Notes: a model not told the origin generated them from the sequence alone. Shown: positions 1 to 8,757, counted from the stretch's first letter. The stretch: 64,000 nt of DNA from Kineosporia aurantiaca JCM 3230 (GCA_000719025.1 JODP01000019.1:55932-119931); one strand, 5' to 3'. Numbers and translations are program-made.

Positions 1-973
1 CGCCCAGCCGGGAGCGCTTCTCCGGGTCGGTGTCCAGGAACCAGGGCGAGAAGGTCTCCACGTCGATCCGGTTGCGGACCAGGTCGAACGAGTAGAGCCG
101 GATCATCCCGGCGCCGCCGTAGTAACGGTCCTGGTAGTTGGTGATGTGCGCGTACACCGGGTGCCCGGCGTCGTTGGTCAGCACCGTCCGCCCGGGCGGC
201 CAGTAGTGCCCGTTCAGGGTGAGGAAGATCTGGTCGTTGGAGCGGATCAGTTTGTCCCACAACCGTTTGCCATTGTCCGACAGTTCAGCCTGGCCGTCGT
301 CGTCCGCCGCGACCAGGTCGTGCGTGGTGAGGACGACCGGCAGCCTCGGGTGCGCGTCGAGCACACCCTGGGCCCAGGCCAGCCCCTTGTCCGAGGCCCG
401 CCAGTCGAGGGCCAGGATCAGCCATTTCCGGCCACCGGCGGTGATCACGTGGTAACTGTTGTACCCGTCCGGCGAGCTGCCGCCGAACGTCGACTGACCC
501 TTGAACCGTTTCGGGCCGAAAGCCGCCAGGTAGGGCGTGTTCCCCCGCTGGTCGTCGGTCGAGCTGTTGATGTCGTGATTGCCGGCCAGCACGCTGTACG
601 GCACCTTGTCGTCGATCAGCCGGAACGTCGTGGACGCCAGGGCGATCTCACCGTCGGTGCCGTGCTCGGTGACGTCTCCCAGGTGGGTCATGAACGCGAT
701 GTTCGCGTCGTCCCGCTCGGACACCAGGTACCGGAAGGTGGCCCGCAACGGCTCCGGATCGGCGCTGTCCGCATCGAAAAGGTATTGCGTGTCGGGCAGG
801 ACGGCGATTGCGAAGCGGGGGCTCACGGCGTCGAAATCGCCGGACCGCGGCCCGCTCGCCTCGGCCGACGAGGCGCCGATCAGGGGGATTGCCGCACCGA
901 CGGCGGGTGCGGCGATGGCGCCCCGGAAGAGCGTGCGCCGGGTGACAGGGACCCGGCCTTCTTGCTGGCCCAT
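1..973 (-). CDS. Tat-exported metallophosphoesterase (3' part beyond window)
   Basis: The gene starts at an ATG with GGAG six bases upstream, and its C-terminus lies outside the window. A twin-arginine signal (RRTLFRG, residues 12-18) precedes an Ala-rich hydrophobic stretch, so export by Tat is likely. Calcineurin-like metal-binding motifs follow in the usual order: PDTQY, HLGDVTEHG, GNHDIN, a TTHD segment and NGHYW. These residues normally bind a dinuclear metal centre that hydrolyses phosphate esters. The substrate cannot be read from sequence. Homologous secreted enzymes often carry extra C-terminal domains, which would lie beyond the edge. Confidence 0.85.
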   Translation of the reverse strand, partial: MGQQEGRVPVTRRTLFRGAIAAPAVGAAIPLIGASSAEASGPRSGDFDAVSPRFAIAVLPDTQYLFDADSADPEPLRATFRYLVSERDDANIAFMTHLGDVTEHGTDGEIALASTTFRLIDDKVPYSVLAGNHDINSSTDDQRGNTPYLAAFGPKRFKGQSTFGGSSPDGYNSYHVITAGGRKWLILALDWRASDKGLAWAQGVLDAHPRLPVVLTTHDLVAADDDGQAELSDNGKRLWDKLIRSNDQIFLTLNGHYWPPGRTVLTNDAGHPVYAHITNYQDRYYGGAGMIRLYSFDLVRNRIDVETFSPWFLDTDPEKRSRLG

Positions 974-1084
974 GCGTACTCCAGACGGGGTGGAGGGGTG
1001 GAACGCACCGACTGTCCGGGTTTCAGATGACCTGACCGTGGCGCCGAAGAGAATGGAGGGGGATGGCACCATGAGAATTCGATC

Positions 1085-1108
1085 CGCCCGGCTCTTGCGC
1101 ACCGGGCG
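1085..1108 (-). terminator. possible terminator of the ABC operon
   Basis: Inverted repeat with arms CGCCCGG/CCGGGCG and a 10-nt loop, about 30 bp beyond the stop of the leftward ABC operon. There is no T-tract, so this is only a candidate. Confidence 0.35.
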
Positions 1109-1137
1109 TCGGCCGCACTGCCTGTCCTGGTCCTGAT

Positions 1138-1746
1138 TCAGCTCGACCCGAGGGCCAGCGTGGCGTCGGCCCGTTCGAGCAGACGCGGGTCGTGGGTCGA
1201 GATGATCACCAGCGCACCGGCTTCGGCCTTCTGGAGGATGGCACCGATCACCCGCTGGGCGTTCTCGTCGTCCTGATGAGCGGTGGGTTCGTCCAGCACG
1301 ACCAGCTCGGCGTCGGGCAGCAGGGCCCGGGCAACGGCGATCCGCTGCTGCTCACCGATCGACCCGTTCTCGGCGAGGCGATCGGCCAGTTGCCCGACGC
1401 CCAGCGTCTTGAGCAGATCGTCCACCATCCGAAGGTCGACCGCGTGGCCGGCCGACAGCGCCGGCAGAGTCAGGTTCTCGCGGGCGGTCAGCCGGCCCAG
1501 CAGGGCCAGGCGCTGCGGCACCACGGCGATCCGGGCCCAGTCGGTGACGGCCGTGGTCGGCTTCCCGGCCAGGGTCACCGTGCCCTTCGCCGGAGTCTCG
1601 AGCCCGGCGATCAGGTGGCACAGCGTCGATTTCCCGGAGCCGGAGTGGCCGGTCAGGGTGACGATGGACGCCGGCCCCGCCTCGAGGTCGAGGTCCTTGA
1701 GGACGTTGTGGCTGACTTTGTCGACCACCAGCAGGGGTTGGCTCAT
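1138..1746 (-). CDS. ABC transporter ATP-binding protein with atypical signature motif
   Basis: A 202-aa nucleotide-binding protein of the MacB/LolD type. Walker A (GHSGSGKST) is near residues 33-41 and Walker B (ELVVLDEP) near 148-155, followed by a switch His in STHD. The ABC signature is unusual: the canonical LSGGQ is replaced by SIGEQQR. Its ATG overlaps the TGA of the preceding ATPase gene (ATGA), so the two are translationally coupled and probably pair as a heterodimer under the FtsX-like permease. With a degenerate signature, one of the two composite ATP sites is predicted to be weak. The substrate is unknown; lipids or drugs are common for this class. Confidence 0.85.
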   Translation of the reverse strand: MSQPLLVVDKVSHNVLKDLDLEAGPASIVTLTGHSGSGKSTLCHLIAGLETPAKGTVTLAGKPTTAVTDWARIAVVPQRLALLGRLTARENLTLPALSAGHAVDLRMVDDLLKTLGVGQLADRLAENGSIGEQQRIAVARALLPDAELVVLDEPTAHQDDENAQRVIGAILQKAEAGALVIISTHDPRLLERADATLALGSS

Positions 1747-2594
1747 GACTCCTCGTCCGGGGGTTCCAGAACGACCACTCCGTCGGTCACCTCGACCAGC
1801 GCCCGCAGGTTCGGGAACAGGGCGAGGGCTTCCGGCGGCAGCTGCAGCCGGCCGGCCGAATCGATGACCAGCTCGGAGCGGCGAACCTGGCCGGAAGCGT
1901 GCTCCCCGGTGCCGGAACGTTCGGCCGACAGCACGCCCTGGCGCAGGTGCAGTACGCGCGGAAGACGGCGCAGGGCCCGCGAATCGTGCGTGGACAGAAC
2001 GCAGGTCGTGCCTTCGGCGGCGACGGCGGTGAACGCGTCGATCACCACCCCGGCGTTCGCATCGTCCAGTTCGGCGGTGGGCTCGTCGGCCACGATCAGC
2101 GGTGGGGCCTGCATCAGGGCCGCGGCGACGGCCAGGCGTTGCTGCTCGCCGCCGGACAGCTGGCCGGGGCGAGCCCCGGCGCGGTGCGTCAGGCCCAGCC
2201 GCTCCAGCGTCTCGTCGGCGCCCCAGCCGCCGCCCGATCGCCGGGTGCGGGCCACCTGGAACAGGTTGTCGCGGGCGGTCAGGTGGGGGAGGAGGGCGTG
2301 CCCGGGGCGTTGCGGGACCCAGGCGATCGCGTCCCGGCGCAGCCTGTTCAGCGCCGAACCGCGCACCCGGGTGACCTCTTCGCCGAACAGGTGGACCGCC
2401 CCGGCGCTGGCCCGGTCGCGCAGGGCCACGATCGAGAGCAGCGTGCTCTTGCCGCCGCCCGAGGGCCCGGCGATCGCGGTCAGGCTGCCCTGCGGGAATT
2501 CCACGTCCACCCCCCTCAGGGCGTGCACCTCACCGGAGACCGCCTGGTAGATCCGGACCACGTTGCGCAGGCCCGCGGTGATCTCGGTGTTCAT
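1743..2594 (-). CDS. ABC transporter ATP-binding protein with C-terminal extension
   Basis: A 283-aa ATPase with canonical Walker A (GPSGGGKST, about residues 43-51), signature LSGGEQQR and Walker B (LIVADEP). The final 50 residues extend past the ABC fold and contain IDSAGRLQLP followed by a hydrophobic strand, a pattern resembling AbrB/SpoVT-type swapped-hairpin segments; that resemblance is only by eye. The start lies a few bases after the stop of the permease gene, and the stop overlaps the next ATPase, so all three are one operon. It is likely the catalytically competent half of the ATPase pair. Confidence 0.88.
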   Translation of the reverse strand: MNTEITAGLRNVVRIYQAVSGEVHALRGVDVEFPQGSLTAIAGPSGGGKSTLLSIVALRDRASAGAVHLFGEEVTRVRGSALNRLRRDAIAWVPQRPGHALLPHLTARDNLFQVARTRRSGGGWGADETLERLGLTHRAGARPGQLSGGEQQRLAVAAALMQAPPLIVADEPTAELDDANAGVVIDAFTAVAAEGTTCVLSTHDSRALRRLPRVLHLRQGVLSAERSGTGEHASGQVRRSELVIDSAGRLQLPPEALALFPNLRALVEVTDGVVVLEPPDEES

Positions 2595-2600
2595 CGCTGC

Positions 2601-5468
2601 TCAGGATTCATCGCGCAGGACCTCACCGGGTTTCAGGGCGGCGGACCGGCGGGCCGCCGCGGCGGCGGCCAGCAGGATCACGACCACCGCGGCGGCCACC
2701 CCGGTCAGCACCGGCCACGGGGTGACCAGAATGGTCAGGGAGGGCGGCAGATCGGCGGCCGGCTCGATCAGCCGGGGCATCAGCGCCAGCAGCAGGGCGA
2801 CCGGGAGCGTCATCACCACGAGCGCGGCCAGACCGGTGACCGCCAGCTCGGCCAGCCGCAGGCGCAGCAGACGCGAGGGGCGGAAACCGAACCGCTTGAG
2901 CAGCAGGTCGACCGGAGCGGCCCGGGCCACCCGGCGGTCCACCGCGACCACCGTGGCGAGCCCGGCCAGGGCCACCGCGACCAGCCCGAGCAGCGCTTGG
3001 TAGGCGGCCGCCCAGGTGCCGGCCAGCAGGTCCGGGGTGGCCTGGGCCTGGGCCAGCGTCTGGTACCGGCCGAGCGGGACATCGTGCTCGGCCATTCTCT
3101 GCTGCAACTGCTCCAGGCTGTCGCGGGTCCAGACCCAGGCCTGGAACGCGTCCTCGAGGCCGTAGTAGTCGTCGGTCTTGTCGTGCACGCTCGGATCCAG
3201 GTCGGCCGGCAGGCGGAGGAAGAACGAACGGGAGTCCACGACCAGGGTCGGCCCCCGGGCGCCCGGAAACGCCTTCAGCCGGGCGACGATCCGGACCTGC
3301 GGGCTGGCCGGCCCCACCTGGAACGCCGGCTGGGCCGAGAACCGCAGCCCGGCGGGCGCTCCGACCAGCAGCGCCGAGGGGTACAACTGGCTGCGGTCCC
3401 GGTCCGGGGCGTCCGGTGACAGGCTGCCCAGCTTCGGCAGCGCGGCCCGGGCGGCGGCCAGGTCCGGGCCGGAGCCCCAGTCGGCGGCCCGGAGCAGGGT
3501 GGCCGGGTCGACCACGAGAACGTCGTACCGGTGGTCCCGGTCCTCCCAGAAGTTGCCCTGGGCCCGCCAGACCACGGCGCTGTCCGGCCCGAGGTCGGGA
3601 GCCGGCCCGTCGCCCCCACCGAGCAGCCAGGAGCGGCTGAGGGCCGCCGAGGTACGGGCGCCGGCCAGCGCGGCGGCCTTGTCCGGCACCGCCTGGCCCA
3701 TCGTCTCCCGCACCAGCAGACCGTAGGTGAACACGCCGATCCCGATGCTGAGCACGATCACCAGGTCGGCCACCGCGACCCCGGTGCCCCGCAACCCCTG
3801 TCGTACCAGGCGATCGGCGGACCGGGGACGGCCGGACGGTCGGCGCCGCCGGAGGAACGGGCCGGCCAGCACCGCGCCGCGGACCAGGATGATGCAGCCG
3901 CACGCCAGCACCAGGATCGGCAGCAACGGGGCCAGCGGATCCTGGAAGGACTGACCGCGGGGGCGGGTCAGGATCGCCGCCACCGCCACGACGGTGGCCC
4001 CGAGCAGCACCGAGGCCAGCTGGGAGGCGAAGCGCAGGGCCCCGGATCCGGAGAGCCGGCGCCAGATCCCGAAGATCTGCACGAGCGTGACCAGGGCGGC
4101 GCCGGCCAGGGTCACCAGCACCGTCGCCACCGCGTAGCGGGCGGCCGAGCCGAATGCGTCGGGATCCAGCCCCGCGTGCGGGCCGTACCGGCTGAACAGC
4201 CCACCGGCCACGGCCAGCCCGGCCCCGGCGCCGAGCAGGGCCGGCAGGAGCAGTTCCAGGGCGCTCGCGGTCACCACCACCGGGATCGGGGTGCCCCGGG
4301 CGATCAGGAGCTCGGTCTCCCGCTGCCGCCGTTGCGCCAGCGCCCACAGCGCCAGCAGCAGGGCGGCCAGGCCCAGGGCACCCCCGGCGTAGGCGACGGC
4401 ATGCCCTTGCTGGCGGGCCTTTACGGCGTCGGCGGCCGTCTGCTTCTCGATCGCCGGCAGCCCGGTGGAGATCCGCGAGTTCGACTGGTCGCCCCGGAGC
4501 GCGGTGAACAGGTCACCGCCCACGTCGGCCTGCTCGTCCTGCAGGTGCGAAACCCCCACGGCGGCCTGGTGCAGGTGCTTGGGGGTGCGGCCGGCGGCGG
4601 TCAGGTCGGCCGTGGTGTTCAGCAGGGGAAAGTCGTCCAGGTCGGCGAAAGCGTTGCTGACCGTGGGCAGATCGCCGATCATCAGCACGGCGGGGAGAGC
4701 GGTGCCCTCGGGGTCGGGAACGGTCGTGCAGGAGCCCTGCGGATTGGCCGGCAGCAGGACGTGCTGGAACGCCGCCCCGAGCGGGCTGCGCCCGTCGGGC
4801 CGGGTCTTGTAGGTGCCGGCCAGCGTCACGCGGGCGGTGGGGCTCTTGGGGAGCGGGCCCTTGTGGTCCGTCGGGATGGCGCTGTAGATCGTCTCGAGCC
4901 GAAGACCGTCTCCCGGGCGCAGGTTCAGTTTCTCGGCGATCGACTGCGGTAGCCAAACCCCCTTGGCCCCTCGGGTGCCCGAGGCGATCGACAGGGAATC
5001 AAGGGCCCCGGTGCGGTAGTACAGGACGGCCGAGACCGGCTTGCCGCCGGCCTCGTCGGCGCGGACGCAGGGCACCGACCCCCATTGCTCGGCGGCGTGC
5101 AGTGGGTTGGTGTAGATCGAGGTCTGCGGCGGGCTCAGGTACGGGATGCCCCGGACCGCCGCCTCGATCTGCGGCAGCGCCCCCGCCTGCAGGCCGTCCA
5201 CGGTGAGCTGGAGCCCGGCCCGGGCATTGGCGGAGCCCACCGCCGGGAGCGCGTCCAGCCGGCGGACCAGCAGGCCGTAGGCGGTGGCCGAGGCGAACAA
5301 CGGCCCGGCGGCGGCCAGGGCGGACAGCAGGGCCACCGAGACCAGGAGGATCGCGGACAGCGTGCCGTCGCGCAGCATTCGGGCCGGGGCGTAGCGCAAC
5401 AAGGGCCAGCCCCGGGGAGTGCGCCCGGGCCCGGGAGACTGCCGCCGTGGTCGGTCCGGAGCAGTCAT
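2601..5468 (-). CDS. FtsX-like (MacB-type) ABC permease
   Basis: A 955-aa integral membrane protein. One hydrophobic helix lies near residues 33-57, then a large extracytoplasmic domain of about 300 residues, a block of helices around residues 360-590, a second soluble domain, and three C-terminal helices (about 830-945). Two helix/ectodomain units of this kind are typical of fused FtsX/MacB permeases in actinobacteria, which act mechanically on periplasmic or lipid substrates rather than as import channels. It is followed directly by its two ATPase genes. It starts 24 bp after the GNAT gene and could be cotranscribed with it. Confidence 0.85.
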   Translation of the reverse strand: MTAPDRPRRQSPGPGRTPRGWPLLRYAPARMLRDGTLSAILLVSVALLSALAAAGPLFASATAYGLLVRRLDALPAVGSANARAGLQLTVDGLQAGALPQIEAAVRGIPYLSPPQTSIYTNPLHAAEQWGSVPCVRADEAGGKPVSAVLYYRTGALDSLSIASGTRGAKGVWLPQSIAEKLNLRPGDGLRLETIYSAIPTDHKGPLPKSPTARVTLAGTYKTRPDGRSPLGAAFQHVLLPANPQGSCTTVPDPEGTALPAVLMIGDLPTVSNAFADLDDFPLLNTTADLTAAGRTPKHLHQAAVGVSHLQDEQADVGGDLFTALRGDQSNSRISTGLPAIEKQTAADAVKARQQGHAVAYAGGALGLAALLLALWALAQRRQRETELLIARGTPIPVVVTASALELLLPALLGAGAGLAVAGGLFSRYGPHAGLDPDAFGSAARYAVATVLVTLAGAALVTLVQIFGIWRRLSGSGALRFASQLASVLLGATVVAVAAILTRPRGQSFQDPLAPLLPILVLACGCIILVRGAVLAGPFLRRRRPSGRPRSADRLVRQGLRGTGVAVADLVIVLSIGIGVFTYGLLVRETMGQAVPDKAAALAGARTSAALSRSWLLGGGDGPAPDLGPDSAVVWRAQGNFWEDRDHRYDVLVVDPATLLRAADWGSGPDLAAARAALPKLGSLSPDAPDRDRSQLYPSALLVGAPAGLRFSAQPAFQVGPASPQVRIVARLKAFPGARGPTLVVDSRSFFLRLPADLDPSVHDKTDDYYGLEDAFQAWVWTRDSLEQLQQRMAEHDVPLGRYQTLAQAQATPDLLAGTWAAAYQALLGLVAVALAGLATVVAVDRRVARAAPVDLLLKRFGFRPSRLLRLRLAELAVTGLAALVVMTLPVALLLALMPRLIEPAADLPPSLTILVTPWPVLTGVAAAVVVILLAAAAAARRSAALKPGEVLRDES

Positions 5469-5492
5469 GGGCCCGAGTATGCCCGGGGAATG

Positions 5493-6068
5493 TTACGTAA
5501 GGGCGGTTTCCGGACTTTTGGCCGAATGCCGCAGGATCCAGATCGGAAGGGGATCGGCCCGCTCGGCGACCACCTCCCAGCCGGCCCGCTGGTACATCCC
5601 GACGTTGCCCGGGGTGGACGTCTCCAGATAGGCCGGAAGTCCCTCGGCCCGGGCCCGTTCCAGGCCCGCGGCCATCACTGCCTGCCCGTAACGCTTTCCG
5701 TGATGATCCGGGTGGGTGCCGAGCACCCCGAGGTACCAGAACGGGCCGGTCGGCAGGGCGGAGTGCACCGCCTCGTCGTAGGCCCGCATCCGGGAGGCGG
5801 CCGGCTCCGGGAGCCGCAGTTCGGCGGGTGGCGGGCCGCCCGCAACCGCGGGCGGCTCCCAGATCGCCGCCGAGAGGCCTCCGTCGACCACCCAGATCGA
5901 GTTCCGGGCGACCCGTTTGTCGAAGAGGTGGCCGAAGAAGGCCCCGGCCCCGGCCGGGTAGTCCGCGTCGTCCGGGAACAGGTGGCGCAGGACCGGATCG
6001 GACCGGAACGTGGCCACCAGGGACTCCACGACGCGGTCCCGGTCGGCCGGGGTGGCGACGGAGATCAT
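5493..6068 (-). CDS. GNAT family N-acetyltransferase
   Basis: A 191-aa protein. The N-terminus (TPADRDRVVESLVATFRSDP) and the core LGVLGTHPDHHGKRYGQAV match GNAT motif A, whose backbone and Gly-rich loop bind acetyl-CoA. The later YLETST and YQRAGWEVV segments are the typical motif B region. The acceptor is unknown; this subgroup often modifies small molecules or antibiotics. A TAGGGT hexamer 6 nt before the ATG suggests its own leaderless promoter, although it also sits 9 bp behind the oxidoreductase gene and may be read through. Confidence 0.85.
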   Translation of the reverse strand: MISVATPADRDRVVESLVATFRSDPVLRHLFPDDADYPAGAGAFFGHLFDKRVARNSIWVVDGGLSAAIWEPPAVAGGPPPAELRLPEPAASRMRAYDEAVHSALPTGPFWYLGVLGTHPDHHGKRYGQAVMAAGLERARAEGLPAYLETSTPGNVGMYQRAGWEVVAERADPLPIWILRHSAKSPETALT

Positions 6069-6074
6069 GCATTC

Positions 6075-6080
6075 ACCCTA
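6075..6080 (-). promoter_or_regulatory. -10 hexamer TAGGGT, leaderless start of GNAT gene
   Basis: TAGGGT fits the actinobacterial TANNNT -10 element and lies exactly 6 nt before the GNAT ATG, so transcription would begin at the start codon. It overlaps the stop codon of the upstream gene. Confidence 0.5.
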
Positions 6081-6938
6081 GGCGAGCCGGGCCTGGGCCT
6101 GGCCGAGCAGGTCGATGATCCGCGGCCGGTCGGTGATCCCGCTGGCGAAGACGTACACGGCGGTGAAGCCGATCTCCCGCAGGCTCTCCCCGGCGACGAC
6201 GATGTCCTCCACGGTGCTGCCGGGGTCGATCGCGATCGCCGAGGTCTTCTCGATCTGCTCATAGTCCCGCCCGACCGCGTCACAGTGGCCGCGCAGCACC
6301 TCGAGCTTGTGCGCGCCCACCTCCACCCCGCCGCCGATGTTGCAGGCGTCCGCGTACTGGGCCACCATCCGCAGCGTCTTCTTCTCGCCCCCGCCGCCGA
6401 CCATCAGGTACGGGTGCGGCCGGGTCACCGCCTGCGGCGAGTTCAGCGTCCGGCCCAGCCGGTAGTGCCGGCCCTCGAACGGCTCCTCGGAGTCCGACCA
6501 CATCTGCAGGCAGATCCGCAGTGCCTCCTCCAACCGCTCGAACCGCTCGGCGGTGGGCGGGAAGGCGAAGCCCAGGCCCTCGGACTCCGCGTCGTTCCAG
6601 GCCGCGCCGATGCCCAGCCCGACCCGGCCGCCGGAGAGCACGTTCAGCGTGGTGACCGCCTTGGCCAGCAGGGCCGGCTCGCGATAGGTGACCCCGGTGA
6701 CCAGCGTGTGCAGCAGCGCGTGCTCGGTGTGGGCGACGATGAAACCGAGCGCCGAGTAGGCCTCGAGCATCTCGGTCTCGGTCGGCCCGACCCCGTTGAT
6801 CTGCCAGAAGTGGTCCATCACGGTGATCCGCCGGATACCCGCGTCCTCCGCCTCGCGCACGTGCCGGGCCAGTTCGGCGCCGAGCCGGGCGGGCCCGCTG
6901 GCCCAGGTGAAGTCGGCGATGTGCAGCCCGAGTTCCAT
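6078..6938 (-). CDS. LLM-class F420-type flavin-dependent oxidoreductase
   Basis: A 286-aa protein from the ATG preceded by AGAGG at good spacing; an in-frame ATG further upstream has no such site. The N-terminal MELGLHIADF, the central GRVGLGIGAAWND and later GGGGEKKTLRMVAQYAD segments are hallmarks of luciferase-like TIM-barrel monooxygenases of the F420-dependent type common in actinomycetes. It probably oxidises or reduces a small organic substrate with F420 or FMN. It lies in tandem downstream of the aldo/keto reductase gene and may belong to the same TetR-controlled transcript. Confidence 0.87.
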   Translation of the reverse strand: MELGLHIADFTWASGPARLGAELARHVREAEDAGIRRITVMDHFWQINGVGPTETEMLEAYSALGFIVAHTEHALLHTLVTGVTYREPALLAKAVTTLNVLSGGRVGLGIGAAWNDAESEGLGFAFPPTAERFERLEEALRICLQMWSDSEEPFEGRHYRLGRTLNSPQAVTRPHPYLMVGGGGEKKTLRMVAQYADACNIGGGVEVGAHKLEVLRGHCDAVGRDYEQIEKTSAIAIDPGSTVEDIVVAGESLREIGFTAVYVFASGITDRPRIIDLLGQAQARLA

Positions 6939-6998
6939 AGCGTCCTCTTCGTTCAGCCGGAAAGAAGCGTTGCCCGAAGACCCTATGAGCATTCGCAA

Positions 6999-8048
6999 TC
7001 AGGTCAAGGCCATTCCCGGGATGCGGGCGCGGATCGCCTCCAGCTCGGCCTCGTCGGAAACTCCCTGCCAGTCGTGGCGCGGGGTGTAAGGGGCCTCCAG
7101 CATGCGGATCTCGTCCTCGCTCAGGACCAGGTCGAGCGAGGCCACCGCGTCGTCGATCTGCCCGGTCGAGCCGGCCCCGACCAGCGGGGCGGTGACCACC
7201 GGCTGATGGCGCAGCCAGGCCAGGGCGACCTGCGCCCGGCTGACGTCCCGGGCCTGCGCGACCCGGCCGACCGCGTCCACAATCGATCGGTTGGACTGCT
7301 CCTCGGCCGGCGAGTAGAGCAGGTCCGCGTAGGCGCCGTCGGTCTCGGCCCGGGCGGTGGCCTTGGAGTCGTCCCAGGCGCGGGCCAGGCGACCGCGGGC
7401 CAGGGGCGACCAGACGATCGTCCCCACGCCCTCGTCCCGGCACAGCGGGATCATCTCCCGCTCCTCCTCCCGGGCCAGCAGGTTGTAGTGGTCCTGCATG
7501 GAGACGAAGCGGGCCCAGCCGTGCTCGCGCTGCAGCCGCAGGGCCTTGGCGAACTCCCAGGCGGGCATCGAGGAGGCGCCGAGGTAGCGCACCTTGCCCA
7601 CCCGGACCAGGTCGCTGAGCGCCTCCAGGGTCTCCTCCAAAGGCGTGGCGTGGTCGTTGCGGTGCACCTGGTAGAGGTCGATGTAGTCGGTGCCGAGCCG
7701 GCGCAGGGAGTGGTCGATCTCGGTCATGATCGCCTTGCGGGACAGGCCCTTCCCGTTCGGCCCGGGCCGCATCGGGTGTCGCAGCTTGGTCGCGATCACC
7801 ACCTCGTCGCGGTCGGCGAAGTCCTTCAGCGCCCGCCCGAGGATCTCCTCGCTGGAGCCGTTGGAGTACAGGTTCGCGGTGTCAAAGAAGTTGATCCCGG
7901 CCTCGAGGGCGTGCCGGATCAGCGGCCGCGCCTCCTGTTCGCCCTTGGACCAGACCGGGTGACCGCGGTCGGATTCGCCGTAGGTCATCGCGCCGATCGC
8001 GATCGGCGAGACGTCGAGACCGGTGGTGCCGAGTTTCACGTACTGCAC
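6999..8048 (-). CDS. aldo/keto reductase
   Basis: A 349-aa NADPH-dependent oxidoreductase. The chosen GTG start has GGGAGG six bases upstream and gives the usual N-terminus VQYVKLGTTGLDVSPI; the longer frame to 8087 would run into the operator. Catalytic tetrad positions are visible: Asp and Tyr in FFDTANLYSNG, Lys in VIATKL, His in YQVHRND. The C-terminus has the cofactor-binding segment. It is the first gene of a leftward run and is divergent from a TetR gene across a 70-bp spacer with three palindromes, so it is the most likely repressed target. Confidence 0.9.
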   Translation of the reverse strand: MQYVKLGTTGLDVSPIAIGAMTYGESDRGHPVWSKGEQEARPLIRHALEAGINFFDTANLYSNGSSEEILGRALKDFADRDEVVIATKLRHPMRPGPNGKGLSRKAIMTEIDHSLRRLGTDYIDLYQVHRNDHATPLEETLEALSDLVRVGKVRYLGASSMPAWEFAKALRLQREHGWARFVSMQDHYNLLAREEEREMIPLCRDEGVGTIVWSPLARGRLARAWDDSKATARAETDGAYADLLYSPAEEQSNRSIVDAVGRVAQARDVSRAQVALAWLRHQPVVTAPLVGAGSTGQIDDAVASLDLVLSEDEIRMLEAPYTPRHDWQGVSDEAELEAIRARIPGMALT

Positions 8049-8069
8049 GAATGCCTCCCGGAAAAACTC

Positions 8070-8085
8070 GCGGAGGATACTCCGC
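8070..8085. promoter_or_regulatory. operator-like inverted repeat 1 (GCGGAG-N4-CTCCGC)
   Basis: Perfect 6-bp arms separated by GATA, lying between the divergent aldo/keto reductase and TetR genes. A near-identical copy is centred 33 bp away, about three helical turns, which suits two repressor dimers on one DNA face. Confidence 0.6.
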
Positions 8086-8088
8086 AAG

Positions 8089-8098
8089 TTCCCGGGAA
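8089..8098. promoter_or_regulatory. palindrome TTCCCGGGAA between the two operator copies
   Basis: A perfect 10-bp palindrome placed centrally between operator copies 1 and 2. It may be a separate regulator site or chance. Confidence 0.3.
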
Positions 8099-8102
8099 AC
8101 TA

Positions 8103-8118
8103 GTGGAGGATTCTCCGC
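8103..8118. promoter_or_regulatory. operator-like inverted repeat 2 (GTGGAG-N4-CTCCGC)
   Basis: Second copy of the 8070-8085 site, with one arm substitution. It abuts the TetR start codon and contains a GGAGG that could also serve as ribosome binding site, so bound repressor would block its own gene. Confidence 0.58.
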
Positions 8119-8724
8119 ATGTCAACGCTGGGGCATCATCGAGAGATGAGTGACGAGGGGCCGGGTACCTACGGGACGCAGCGCAAGGCCGCGGCCCGCA
8201 ACCGCCAGGCGATCATCGACGCCGCGCACGAGCTGTTCGCCGAGAACCCGCTGGTGCCGCTGAGCGAGGTGGCCAGGCTCGCCGGGGTCGGGGCCGGCAC
8301 GCTGTACCGCCACTTCCCGACCCGGGACGACCTGACCCTGGCGGCCTACCAGCACGACATCGAGCGGCTGACCGCCACCGCGGACGAGGTGCTGGAGCGC
8401 CACACCTCGGCCAAGGCGGCCTTCGTCGAGTGGTTCGAGACGCTGGCCGGGTACATCCGGATCAAGCACGGGCTGGGCGACGCGATGCACTCGGCCGCCG
8501 TCCAGGACGTGGTCGAGGCCTCTTGGGAGCCGACCGCGGCCGGGGTGAAGAAGCTGGTCGACGCCTGCCGGGCCGAGGGCACGATCGCCGCCGGTCACGA
8601 CCCGAGGGACATCATCATGCTGATGAGCTTCCTCTGGCGGGTCGCGCCCACCGACGAAGGCGTGGCGCAGGGGCGGCGATTGATCGCCACCGTGTTCAAC
8701 GGGCTTGAGGCACCGCCCTCTTGA
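8119..8724 (+). CDS. TetR family transcriptional regulator
   Basis: A 201-aa one-component repressor. The N-terminal helix-turn-helix is clear (IIDAAHELF, then LSEVARLAGVGAGTLYRHFP, residues about 35-70) and the variable C-terminal half is the ligand domain. An ATG nine codons further in (8146) is an alternative start; the 8119 start has GGAGG at suitable spacing inside the operator. It is divergent from the aldo/keto reductase gene and probably represses both directions through the paired GYGGAG-N4-CTCCGC sites. The inducer is unknown. Confidence 0.88.
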   Translation: MSTLGHHREMSDEGPGTYGTQRKAAARNRQAIIDAAHELFAENPLVPLSEVARLAGVGAGTLYRHFPTRDDLTLAAYQHDIERLTATADEVLERHTSAKAAFVEWFETLAGYIRIKHGLGDAMHSAAVQDVVEASWEPTAAGVKKLVDACRAEGTIAAGHDPRDIIMLMSFLWRVAPTDEGVAQGRRLIATVFNGLEAPPS

Positions 8725-8739
8725 TGATGTCGTAGGGCG

Positions 8740-8757
8740 CCGCTGAGGGTGCAGCGG
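8740..8757 (+). terminator. possible terminator after TetR
   Basis: Hairpin CCGCTG-AGGGTG-CAGCGG, 15 bp after the TetR stop and without a T-tract. Confidence 0.35.

Noticed and set aside
5085..8153. Very long open frame on the opposite strand (1022 codons)
   Set aside because: It mirrors the codon bias of the aldo/keto reductase, oxidoreductase and GNAT genes, has no domain, and is typical antisense openness in GC-rich DNA.
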